Shown here: positions 1-7,957 of the stretch, one piece after another
Layout: each line of letters opens with the position of its first letter
Position numbering within the stretch: the first letter of the stretch is position 1
Source of the DNA: Pycnococcus provasolii
Taxonomy: Eukaryota > Chlorophyta > Pseudoscourfieldiophyceae > Pseudoscourfieldiales
Reading direction: 5' to 3'
Length of the DNA: 64,000 nucleotides
Assembly (NCBI GenBank): GCA_049487715.1
Contig: CP150560.1
Coordinates: forward strand, 496,001 to 560,000
Notes under the pieces: model-generated
The model's database searches: none
What the model saw: the letters and a program-made list of their open reading frames with translations, nothing else
Told to the model about the DNA's origin: nothing
Position numbers and translations under genes: made by a program

Positions 1-13
1 AGGGCATATTAAT

Positions 14-1300
14 ATGCCCTTGACCATAAAGGGGTTAGGGGTTAGAAGTCGTACGATGTTTTGGCTCACCCTGATGCACTTACCGCACTTTTTAATTTTT
101 TTTTATGCACTTTCTTTTGGGTGGTATCGCACAGCTTTTGATTCAGGACGTAAGCTAGTTCTTGTGCACGAAACCAGTCCAGAGCGAGGAGGATACGCAA
201 GCTTTGGCAGCTATATTGACGAGTTGAAGGAGCAAATGCAAGATAATGGGCTGTACGCTGACTTTCCTGAAGCTAAAGATTGGATCTTTGGCGTCGACTC
301 TATTCCACTATACCACGACGCGATGCTCGACGCAGTCAGCTTGACGCGCATTCTTGCGCGAATGGACTTGGCGCCACCACCCTCGAACGCGTCACTACTA
401 GCCGCGGCATTGCGTGTTCCTGAGGGAGCTCGCCTGACGATGCTTGCATCGAGTAGCGCCATGCCACAAGCTAAGACGGCTGTTGCAGATATGCGACGTG
501 TCTGCCGTAAGCTCGTATGCACATTTTCTGCAGATGACAAATCCTCGCACCTCGTCGTGGTGTTTGTCACCCAAGATGCCCTGGACGAGCTTTCGGATCT
601 GGTCGCGTCCCTGCGGTCGCAAGGCCGCCGCGTGATTGCCCTTTGCCAGGTGGACGAGCGCAAAGGTTATGACGGCGTGCAACGCCACGTGCTATCTGCA
701 GATGAGCGTTGGCAAGGCGTGGAACCGTTGCGATGGGTGGTGTACAATGACTTTCGCGTTGCATCGCTCACGCACATTCTCGAAGCGCTTGCACATGAGG
801 CGCATCGTGTGGGTATCTTCCACGCATCTCCTCCGCAGCATGAGTACGGTGACATTGACGTTGATGATGGCAAATCATTCGAAGATGCTTCTACACGCCT
901 TGAGTATGAAGAGACGGAGAAGCATGCGGCTGCGGCTTTAGCAGCGGCCGAGGCGAGGGCTGTGGCTGCAGAAGCGGCTGCAGCCGAGGCCACGGCGAGA
1001 GCTATGGCCGCGGAGGCTTCTGCACGCTTTGAGCACTTCGAAGCCGAGAAGAGGATTGAGGACGCGGAGACGGCTATGGCTGCTGCGGCCGAGGCGAGGA
1101 TTACATTGATGCAGGAATCGCTCAAGAGGAAGGAGCGTACGCTTCGCATCCTCGAGACTCAGCTTGCTCGTGGCACGCGCATGCTCGCGAGTCGCTCGGA
1201 GTGGAATGATCCTAATTATAATCACAATCATCCATCCATGGTAGGTGAACAACACATGTACCTCCCACGTCTCAATACGAGTCGATACGGTCGCCGCTAA
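14..1300 (+). CDS. Unrecognised protein with alanine-rich coiled-coil C-terminus
   Basis: The open frame encodes 428 residues from the ATG at 14. I do not recognise the family securely. Residues about 45-115 (LVLVHETSPERGG, then GLY, then IPLYHDAMLDAVSL) resemble a segment I remember from large algal proteins annotated with TIR-like modules; that is memory, not a search. Residues 290-385 are Ala/Glu-rich heptad sequence and should form a coiled coil. The first ~45 codons are hydrophobic and AT-rich and may not be coding: a pyrimidine-rich tract ends in ATTCAG at 141-146, a good 3' splice site, so the true exon may start at 147 with earlier exons outside the window. A TGTAA signal lies at 1328-1332, 28 bases after the stop. 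That a gene is present is likely; its function and start are open. Confidence 0.6.
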   Translation: MPLTIKGLGVRSRTMFWLTLMHLPHFLIFFYALSFGWYRTAFDSGRKLVLVHETSPERGGYASFGSYIDELKEQMQDNGLYADFPEAKDWIFGVDSIPLYHDAMLDAVSLTRILARMDLAPPPSNASLLAAALRVPEGARLTMLASSSAMPQAKTAVADMRRVCRKLVCTFSADDKSSHLVVVFVTQDALDELSDLVASLRSQGRRVIALCQVDERKGYDGVQRHVLSADERWQGVEPLRWVVYNDFRVASLTHILEALAHEAHRVGIFHASPPQHEYGDIDVDDGKSFEDASTRLEYEETEKHAAAALAAAEARAVAAEAAAAEATARAMAAEASARFEHFEAEKRIEDAETAMAAAAEARITLMQESLKRKERTLRILETQLARGTRMLASRSEWNDPNYNHNHPSMVGEQHMYLPRLNTSRYGRR

Positions 1301-1608
1301 GAACGCCTTCTCCCAAATTGTATTTTTTGTAACACATAGGGTTTAGCCAAGCCTTGAAGCCCGGGCAACTAAAACCAACAAACCAAGCCCGTGCACTTGT
1401 CACTTTCACAGAACTCGTTGGTAGTGGTGCTTGGTATGCTTCGCCATCACTTGCAATCTTGCTACTAAGGTGAAATTTGGCTCGCGCGTTCGCTCCGTCG
1501 CCACGTTTTTGTTTTTAGCAATTCAGCCTTCGTTACCGCCATGTTCTTGTGTCAACGCGCCATCATCTTGTGCAAATAGTGCAAAAAAATAAGCGAAAGC
1601 AAGTTGCG
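1301..1608. other. Intergenic, no gene seen
   Basis: No coding frame or RNA gene is apparent. The left part is the 3' flank of the plus-strand gene with a TGTAA signal. The right end holds the run of seven A at 1583-1589, which on the minus strand is a T7 tract about 20 bases after the tRNA-Cys 5' half. Confidence 0.6.
1583..1589 (-). terminator. Possible Pol III terminator (T7) after the permuted tRNA
   Basis: A run of seven T on the minus strand follows the last base of the tRNA 5' half by about 20 bases. The 71-base spacer (T6 at 1734-1729) and the insert (T5 tracts) also hold T runs, so which one stops transcription is unclear. Confidence 0.45.
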
Positions 1609-1829
1609 TTGCAATCGTATGCTCTACCACTGAGCTCTAAAAATAAAAAGTGAAGATTAGAGGTTGCCTTGCGACTTTGGCGTAATAAAGAGCCAAATGA
1701 GCGTAAAAACTTACACCGCCGCGGTTGTAAAAAAGGTCGTGTCGGAGTTCGAGACGTTCATCTCGTGTATTTTGTTCCAATCCATCGTAATACAGCGACG
1801 GGCCGGAATTGAACCAGCGACCACACGAT
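1609..1829 (-). tRNA. Permuted tRNA-Cys (GCA) with a GT-AG insert at position 8/9
   Basis: Read on the minus strand, the 3' half comes first (1829 to 1794) and the 5' half second (1722 to 1609), separated by 71 bases. 3' half: A38 (1829), anticodon-stem TCGTG (1828-1824), variable TGGTC (1823-1819), T arm GCTGG-TTCAATT-CCGGC (1818-1802), acceptor CCGTCGC (1801-1795), discriminator T73 (1794). 5' half: acceptor GCGGCGG (1722-1716), T8 (1715), a 78-base insert (1714-1637), A9 (1636), D arm GCTC-AGTGGTA-GAGC (1635-1621), A26, TACGA (1619-1615), TT-GCA-A (1614-1609). Acceptor stem is 7/7 (one G-T), D stem 4/4, anticodon stem 5/5 (one G-T), T stem 5/5 (one T-G). G18G19, TTC, A14, the G15-C48 pair and U73, the tRNA-Cys identity base, are all present. 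CCA is not encoded. Confidence 0.88.
1637..1714 (-). other. Intron-like insert inside tRNA-Cys, GT-AG borders
   Basis: The 78-base insert starts GTAAGT directly after T8 and ends TTTTTAG directly before A9. A CTAAT branch-point-like motif at 1660-1656 (branch A at 1657) lies 20 bases from the 3' end and is followed by a T-rich tract. These are features of a spliceosomal intron, not of a tRNA-endonuclease intron at 37/38. The protein-gene introns here begin GTACGT, GTACGT and GTGCGT and are 122-465 bases long. Removal restores T8-A9 and a normal D arm. That it is spliced is inference. Confidence 0.75.
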
Positions 1830-1998
1830 AGTGGGCGATAACCTAATAGCGCTGAGGTACACAAGTAAACAATTAAATCGCAATGTCATTCTCCCGACTC
1901 CCGAGCTCGCGATTTCGACCGTCCAGTATCGTTATAGTATCGTTATCGTTATCCGATCCTCGACGATCCCAACACACTCACACACACTCCCCCTAGCA

Positions 1999-2253
1999 AT
2001 GGCTCTCCGCACCTCACACTCTCTCAAGCTCAACAACACCACCGCACCTCGCCGCAACACGCACAAAATAGGCCGCACCAACGTCCGAGCCATGGCGGCG
2101 TCGCAGGACGAACTCAAAAAGCTTGTCGGATACAAGGCTGTCGACGACCACGTCAAGTCCGGCATGACGGTGGGACTCGGAACCGGCTCCACGGCGGCGT
2201 TCGCTGTCGAGCGCGTCGGACAGCTTCTTAAGGATGGCACGCTGAAGGACATC
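1999..2253 (+). pseudogene. rpiA: Ribose-5-phosphate isomerase A, 5' fragment (plastid type)
   Basis: From the ATG at 1999 the frame gives a Ser/Thr/Arg-rich transit-like leader of about 30 residues, then a clear RpiA N-terminus (SQDELKKLVGYKAVD...) with the phosphate-binding loop GLGTGSTAAFAVE. RpiA interconverts ribose-5-phosphate and ribulose-5-phosphate in the Calvin and pentose-phosphate pathways. Homology stops abruptly after LLKDGTLKDI at about 2253. The frame runs on with unrelated sequence to a stop at 2310. The Asp/Lys/Glu active-site region and about 180 residues are missing, no GT donor sits at the break, and nothing downstream continues the gene. It is a truncated copy or a rearrangement or assembly junction. 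An intact copy is presumably elsewhere. Confidence 0.75.
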
Positions 2254-3042
2254 AGGAGAAACCCTACACGGCCACACGGGATACGCCGAACAGCCAAAAC
2301 CCCCAACTAGGGAGGTAACAGGAAGTGGTCTCCCGACGCAGCGGGCAGTAAAACGATGCCGCGCTTGTCCAACTCCTCCTCCCATGTATCCGTTGTTAAT
2401 TTTGAATCCGCATCTGCACGAATCATACGCGTCTCATGAGTCATGACCATGTGCATGCCAAAAGGCGAGAACATGCAACATTGCGTGCACGGTCGTTTTG
2501 TTGTCCTTCATAGGGACATGCACCCGCATCTCAGTGACACGGCAGATGGAGCGAAGTAAGCATCGAAACCCATAGATCGTTGGCGCATTGTACAGCCTAA
2601 TGCCGATATGGTTTTCCCCAGGATCTATCGGCGGAATTGCATCAAAAGGTGAGAAGGTCGTACGTGCGCCACGTTTCTTTTGCTTCACCACCGCGCACCA
2701 CCTTAGGTTTGCCTTGGCGCCGGTAAATCACTTGTGGTAAATCAGTAAATCCATGCCGGCAACGCGCAACCGCCGCGCCGCCGACGCGTGGCGCGTGGAA
2801 GAGGACGGGTACTTATTCTCCCCGGGGGACATACATGGAGAAGACGTGCGTGGACGCCATGACAACTCCTTCGTCTACTATCGGAAAAATCACGAAAACC
2901 GGACCGGGATCCACAAGGCCCCCCAGTTGGCAGCGCGCCTACCACTAAAACCCTGAACTGCACCCCTGAGTGTGTGTGTGTGTGTGTGGCTGGTTTGGAT
3001 CGTTCCCATCCCAATCTTGTCGCGTCATCAGCCGGGTCTTTC
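2254..3042. other. Unassigned stretch, possible decayed coding remnants
   Basis: Several frames look weakly coding but none forms a convincing gene. On the plus strand 2753-2956 reads 67 codons from an ATG with ordinary composition. On the minus strand 2434-2691 is open, and a second minus frame at about 2305-2450 is open with Asp/Glu-rich content, as if one gene were broken by frame changes. I recognise none of them. A (TG)n tract lies at 2970-2988. Confidence 0.3.
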
Positions 3043-3930
3043 ATGTCGTCCTCCTCCTTGTGTTTCTTGCGCGGCGGCAACGGCAGTGCCATTGCGCGTG
3101 CCGCCCTCTTTACCATGACCTCAGGGTTCGGCTCTCCTCAGCTCATCTCGAAATCTGTTTTTGCACCTGTCGCACTCCAGAGCAGCTTCTTTAGTTTTAA
3201 AAAACTTCAAACTTCTAGTTATCATACTATCAATGGCTTGTCTTTCTCGCCTTTTATTAGGTCGTTTGCTGCAGCTGCTGGTGAGGAGCCTGAGGGAGAA
3301 TCTGAGGAAGCCACCAACGCCACCAGTGAACCACCAATCAAGCGCGTCGCGCTCTACGTGCGCACGCCGCTTCACATGGACGCGCAGGATCTGACGGACC
3401 TCTTCACTCCGTACGGCAAGGTGACCCGCCCGCGCATCATGTACACGCGCAATGGCGAACACCGTGGGTACGGCTTCGTGGAGATGTTTCCTGGTGACGC
3501 TCAGACGGCGATCGACGCTTTGAATGGTACGCAACTTGAGGACGGCTCTGAGGTTTTTGTGGCGGAGGCTAGATATTCAGACAAGGCCAAGGGACCGAAG
3601 AAGAACACCACCGCGTTCATCGGGAATCTAAGCAAGCAGACAACAGAAAATCAGCTTCGCTCTGTTTTCGAGGAGTACGGTGAAGTGCTGGAGGTGCGTT
3701 TGATTCGCGACACCGAGACCGGCGTGAGTCGCGGCTTCGCCTTCGTGAAGCTGAGCAGCGTGGACGCGATGGATGCGGCGATTGAGGGCATTCACGGCAT
3801 GACGCTCGAGGGTCGAGAGATGCAGTGCAATAAGAGTCGCCAGAGTCGCCAGAGTGGTGGCGATCGTGGCGGCGGCGGCGGAGGCGGTGGTGGTGCCGAC
3901 ACGATGACGTACGAGTCACGTGTAGAGTAA
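3043..3930 (+). CDS. Two-RRM RNA-binding protein, organelle RNP-like
   Basis: The first good ATG of the open frame is at 3043 and gives 295 residues; the frame is open further left but without ATG. Residues 1-75 are Ser/Phe/Arg-rich and nearly free of acids, like an organelle transit peptide, followed by an acidic linker (GEEPEGESEEA). RRM1 spans about 100-178 (RNP2 VALYVR, RNP1 HRGYGFVEM) and RRM2 about 188-265 (RNP2 TAFIGNL, RNP1 SRGFAFVKL). The tail is Ser/Arg then poly-Gly. Transit peptide, acidic region and twin RRMs match plant chloroplast ribonucleoproteins, which bind and stabilise organelle mRNAs. The part at 3190-3260 is unusually AT-rich, so a small intron there cannot be excluded. 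Confidence 0.8.
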   Translation: MSSSSLCFLRGGNGSAIARAALFTMTSGFGSPQLISKSVFAPVALQSSFFSFKKLQTSSYHTINGLSFSPFIRSFAAAAGEEPEGESEEATNATSEPPIKRVALYVRTPLHMDAQDLTDLFTPYGKVTRPRIMYTRNGEHRGYGFVEMFPGDAQTAIDALNGTQLEDGSEVFVAEARYSDKAKGPKKNTTAFIGNLSKQTTENQLRSVFEEYGEVLEVRLIRDTETGVSRGFAFVKLSSVDAMDAAIEGIHGMTLEGREMQCNKSRQSRQSGGDRGGGGGGGGGADTMTYESRVE

Positions 3931-4024
3931 CAATACAAAAGCTAACGTGTCATATATGCGTCAGTAACACAAAAACAAAAACCACCAAAAACAAGCAACA
4001 AGTAGTAAGCTTAGATCATACCTA

Positions 4025-6142
4025 CTACATATCCGCGAACAGGCGGAGCAAACGCGCGACCATCATGAGCTGCATCTCGATATTGTCGCATGTCATCTTC
4101 GCACGTTTCAGCGCGAGCTTCTGGCCGTCAGTCAGAGACTCGACGATCATCTTGCCGTCGTCGTCGTCATCCACGATCGACATGCTCGTGTCGGTGACAT
4201 GGCGCAGGCGCTGAATAAGGTGCGACGCCATCGTATGTAATTGCGCCGTGAAATGACGCTGCTGAGTTTCGAAATCGTAACGCCAGGCGTTCGGATCCCG
4301 CAGTTGCTGCACATTATCAGGGACAATCTCCTGGCACTGCACCCAACCTTCGCGCAGGAGCTGGTACATCACCTGGTTCACCTCGCCTTCACACACAAGA
4401 ACGCGATCTGCGATCATCTTCGAGTTGAAGATTCCCATCTCGGTGAGGATGCGGTAACACCGCAACGCGAGTTCCCCAAAGCGGCTTTTGATCATGGCCT
4501 CAAGTTCATGACTCTGCAAAATGTGGATTGCACGCTTCGTCGAAACGCAGTATTGCGGACCCGTAGGGCCTTCGTCACCAGGTCGCACGATCTGCAGCGG
4601 ATGCCGAGACATCTCCTGCAGCTGCTGCTCGATGTCGCTTGGTGGGTTTGGGTACGTCTCCCTTTCCTTCGAGGTGCGGCCACTGCCCGCATCAACACCA
4701 GCACCAGCACCAGCACCACCTGCTGACGCCGCAGAAATTGTCGTGGGAAGTCCAGTCCGTTTTGCCACCTGACTCGCCTTGTGCCGGTGCTGTCTCGTCA
4801 ACTCCGCCGCGTCGTGACCTCCTAGCTGTATCGTCTGGTCCTCCGCCTGTGGCGGGAAATTTTCATTTGATCGATGCGCGCAAAGTAACGTCGCCACCGC
4901 CGCTGCCGCGTGATGTCCGTAGATGTTTTGTACGTTCGATGCGATTTCCGCGTGGCGCATGCGGCGCAAAAACTCGTCGTGGTTGACACGCCAGCGCACA
5001 AGGTGCTTTCGAACAGCCACCTTCGAGGAAGGGCCTGCGGCGGCATCACCACGAGACGCCTTGTTGGCGGGCTCGTCAGCCGCTTCCTCGTCGTCGTCAT
5101 CGTCCACGACAGCTCGTACGCGCTTACGCCCACTTCTTGTTTGTTCTTCTGCGAGTGATGGATCGTCCGCAGGTGTGTTGCCGTCGCCCAACAAAGGTCC
5201 AGACTCGAGTTCTGGTGGAAGCAGGAAGCGCACCTGCTGGTACTTTTCCATGAGGTTCGGCATGTTCGGCCCATCGTCAAATGTCTGGAGATGCTCCTCT
5301 GCAAAGATCTTCGAGCCCGACCGCGGCCCACCACCGCTGCCGCTTTTAGGTTCCCTTTTCGGCATGTCCGCCGCAGGCGTCCCTCTGCCCGGCGCGCGCT
5401 CGACGAAGCGCGCCTCCACCATCGCACGGAACACGTAGAGTACGTCGTCCGTGCGGTTGCACTGCAGCTCTCCCGCCACCTTGGTCGCGAGTCGGGCGTA
5501 TGACAGCCTTCCGTGTTCGATGAGGATGCGTACGATGAGTTCCGCGAGCGACCCCATTTCGTCGCGTGCGTGCATGAGAAATGCGGGGTAGCTGAGTCGC
5601 TGGCAGACCCTGTGTGCGCTGCACGCGTACGCGTACGTCACGATGGAAGAGGAGGTTGCTGCCGACTTTCCCTTTGCTGATGCTGAGAGAGCTTCACTCT
5701 GCTGGTTTGTCGTCCGCGCGACTCTTCGTTCGACGCAGTACACGCAGTTGTGTTGAATGAGCAATTCGACTGATGCGCGTACCACTTCGAGTGATAAGCT
5801 CGGAATGCTGGAAAGTCGCTGCGACCTGCTTCTTGCTGCGGCGTCTAGGTTGACAGCGGCGTGTAGGTCGTGCATGTTCAGCGTTCCTCTCTTGAGGAGT
5901 GCTCGAGCTATGAGTGTAACGACATCACCGAACCTTTCTTCGAGAAGTTCACCAGCCAATGTAACACACGATGATTCGAGTGTGTCGAAGCATGGCGCGG
6001 TGGGACCAACATCCTCTGAATCGGCAGCACTGGTCTCGACACCAGCAGCACCTGCAACCGCACGACGACCCGCACGACGACGACCCGCACCACCACCACC
6101 ACGACCACCACCACCACGACCACCACCACGCCCTCGTGCCAT
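4025..6142 (-). CDS. RPC3: RNA polymerase III subunit RPC3 (C82/POLR3C)
   Basis: A single 705-codon frame from the ATG at 6142. After an N-terminal RGG-rich stretch (about residues 3-30) come the tandem winged-helix domains of the RPC82 family: the block LLEERFGDVVTLIARALLKRG near 65-90, a second winged helix near 185-250, and the conserved C-terminal block (CVSTKRAIHILQSHELE, then FGELALRCYRILTEMG and WVQCQEIVPD). The subunit belongs to the RPC82/34/31 subcomplex that opens promoters on tRNA, 5S and U6 genes. It is longer than usual (about 530 residues) because of low-complexity acidic and Gly/Ala linkers near 260-370 and 450-490. It is convergent with the upstream RNP gene, the stops being 95 bases apart. 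Confidence 0.9.
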   Translation of the reverse strand: MARGRGGGRGGGGRGGGGAGRRRAGRRAVAGAAGVETSAADSEDVGPTAPCFDTLESSCVTLAGELLEERFGDVVTLIARALLKRGTLNMHDLHAAVNLDAAARSRSQRLSSIPSLSLEVVRASVELLIQHNCVYCVERRVARTTNQQSEALSASAKGKSAATSSSIVTYAYACSAHRVCQRLSYPAFLMHARDEMGSLAELIVRILIEHGRLSYARLATKVAGELQCNRTDDVLYVFRAMVEARFVERAPGRGTPAADMPKREPKSGSGGGPRSGSKIFAEEHLQTFDDGPNMPNLMEKYQQVRFLLPPELESGPLLGDGNTPADDPSLAEEQTRSGRKRVRAVVDDDDDEEAADEPANKASRGDAAAGPSSKVAVRKHLVRWRVNHDEFLRRMRHAEIASNVQNIYGHHAAAAVATLLCAHRSNENFPPQAEDQTIQLGGHDAAELTRQHRHKASQVAKRTGLPTTISAASAGGAGAGAGVDAGSGRTSKERETYPNPPSDIEQQLQEMSRHPLQIVRPGDEGPTGPQYCVSTKRAIHILQSHELEAMIKSRFGELALRCYRILTEMGIFNSKMIADRVLVCEGEVNQVMYQLLREGWVQCQEIVPDNVQQLRDPNAWRYDFETQQRHFTAQLHTMASHLIQRLRHVTDTSMSIVDDDDDGKMIVESLTDGQKLALKRAKMTCDNIEMQLMMVARLLRLFADM

Positions 6143-6264
6143 TTTTTTTTTTTTACCACCCCCTTCCTATCGTAAGATTAGTAGGTTCACTTTTTTACCA
6201 CTTCCTTGGTCGTGCCGGGTCGTTTTCCACTCCCCTCATTTCGGGTTTAAGTTGGTTGGTTTTG

Positions 6265-6281
6265 TTTCCCGTTTTCGTTTT

Positions 6282-6316
<35 letters not shown>

Positions 6317-6325
6317 GTTTTCACC
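6265..6325 (+). repeat. TTTTCG hexamer tract upstream of the RCC1-like gene
   Basis: About nine copies of a GTTTTC/CGTTTT unit, two of them altered to GTTTTG, in the 240-base promoter shared by the divergent RPC3 and RCC1-like genes. It is a pyrimidine-rich simple repeat. Confidence 0.7.
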
Positions 6326-6385
6326 TGTTGATTTTTTCTCTCTCATCTATAGGTATCTGTCACTTCATTCTCTGTCGGCGCATAA

Positions 6386-7378
6386 ATGTCGAGCTTTCCA
6401 ATGCCGTGCACTCTGCCCTCCTCCTCCGAAGAAGAATCTGAGTCGACCGCGTACAAGGTGATGCGCACCGTGTGGGTGCCGTGGCAGCGTGAACGACGAC
6501 TCGTGCGCGAACAAGAACGAATGCTAGCGACGCGACGAAGTGCGTGCCTCGACGCAGGAAACCGTCACGCCGTGGTGTTGCGACGCGACGGGGGAGTCGC
6601 GTGCTGGGGCTTCAACGACTACGGCGAGGCGCCTCCCGACGGCGTCGACGGTGATTTCGTCGCGGTTGATGCGGGTGGTGCACACTCGATCGCGCTTCGA
6701 CGCGACGGCAGTATCACGTGGTGGGGAAACAACGGCGAAGGCCATGCACCTCCCGACGGCGTCGACGGAGATTTCGTCGCGGTTGCTGCGGGTGGTGTAC
6801 ACTCGATCGCGCTTCGACGCGACGGCAATGTCGCGTGCTGGGGCTGGAACATCTACGACCAGGCGCCTCCCGAGGGTGTTGATGGGGACTTTGTCGCAAT
6901 CGCCGCCGGTGGTGTACACTCGCTCGCGTTGCGACGCAACGGCAGTGTCGCGTGCTGGGGACGCAACGATCATGGCCAGGCACCTCCCGAGGGCGTCGCG
7001 GGTGACTTTGTCGCGATCGCCGCGGGTTGGATTCACTCGCTCGCGTTGCGACGCAACGGCAGTGTCGCGTGCTGGGGACGCAACGACGAAGGCCAGGCGC
7101 CTCCCGACGGCGTACCAGGCGTCTTCATCGCGGTAGCCGCGGGTGGCGCACACTCGCTGGCGCTTCGACGCGACGGAAGCATTGCGTGCTGGGGACGCAA
7201 CCAATTTGATCAGGCGCCTCCTGGAGGCATGGACGGCGACTTCGTCGCAATTGGTGCGGGACAGCACTTTTCCGTGGCGCTTCGACGCGACGGCAGTATC
7301 GCGTGCTGGGGATGCAACGACGACGGCGAGGCACCTCCCGACGGCGTGCACGGTCCTTTCAAGACGCCAGAGGTGTAA
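6386..7378 (+). CDS. RCC1/BLIP-II-type seven-repeat beta-propeller protein
   Basis: 330 codons from the ATG at 6386. After a charged 50-residue N-terminus there are seven consecutive 38-39-residue repeats of the form AGGxHSxALRRDGSVACWGRNDxGQAPP(D/E)GVDGDFVAVA (variable positions shown as x), ending at the stop. Repeat number and spacing fit one seven-bladed RCC1-type propeller, closest in style to BLIP-II and the alpha-tubulin-suppressor subgroup. No second domain is present, so a guanine-exchange role cannot be inferred; a protein-binding scaffold is more likely. The copies are similar enough in DNA to suggest recent repeat expansion or conversion. TGTAA signals at 7374-7378 (overlapping the stop) and 7389-7393 mark the 3' end. 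Confidence 0.85.
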   Translation: MSSFPMPCTLPSSSEEESESTAYKVMRTVWVPWQRERRLVREQERMLATRRSACLDAGNRHAVVLRRDGGVACWGFNDYGEAPPDGVDGDFVAVDAGGAHSIALRRDGSITWWGNNGEGHAPPDGVDGDFVAVAAGGVHSIALRRDGNVACWGWNIYDQAPPEGVDGDFVAIAAGGVHSLALRRNGSVACWGRNDHGQAPPEGVAGDFVAIAAGWIHSLALRRNGSVACWGRNDEGQAPPDGVPGVFIAVAAGGAHSLALRRDGSIACWGRNQFDQAPPGGMDGDFVAIGAGQHFSVALRRDGSIACWGCNDDGEAPPDGVHGPFKTPEV

Positions 7379-7957
7379 CATTCGAGTTGTAACATTCGCA
7401 GACACATTGTAGTTGAAATTACTTCAAATAAAACGTGCCTCCAGTCACCAGAGACGGGCGTGAAGCGAGGTACCTTACGTGATACAAAGTACACGTGTAG
7501 GCCAAGATCCTTGCCCCGTCAGAAGTGGTGCATGGGAGGACTTCCCCGTTCCCAAATGGAGCGCACAGCGTGATGGCACGCACGCCGACATCAACAGAGA
7601 CTCTAAGGGTACCACAAGCGCCGTGCAAGTTGCTGAGACGATGCAAATTCAAATTATTATACATATAAACGTTAAACGAACAGACGTCTGTCTTTACCTT
7701 TTATTTAGAGTACCTACGATCCGGCATACAATACAATATACATAGTCCCCTGAGGGAGCGTTTCTCCCCCTTCCTTTCGCTGCTAGCTCACAGGCACGCG
7801 TGCTTCGCGTGCTTCGCCCTTCCTTTGCCTCGAAAAAAGTAAGGGTATGTAGTTTACATCACAGATCATTTCCAGTAAAAACACCATCACCTCCACCACC
7901 TCCTCTTCCTCCTCAATCAATCAATCAATCAAATCAAATCAAATCACTCAAATCAAT
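7379..7957. other. Intergenic between convergent genes
   Basis: 3' flanks of the RCC1-like gene and of HEATR1. No RNA gene or convincing frame seen. A short (AATC)n/(AAATC)n tract lies at 7915-7947. Confidence 0.5.

Noticed and set aside
1636-1722. Reading the 5' half of the tRNA without an insert
   Set aside because: The seven bases directly before the D arm are A/T only and cannot pair with CCGTCGC, and U8 would be missing; only removing the GT-AG segment restores both.
6524-7405. 293-codon open frame antisense to the RCC1-like gene
   Set aside because: Its openness follows from the repeated codon pattern of the seven blades; composition is Arg/Val/Ala filler with no domain.
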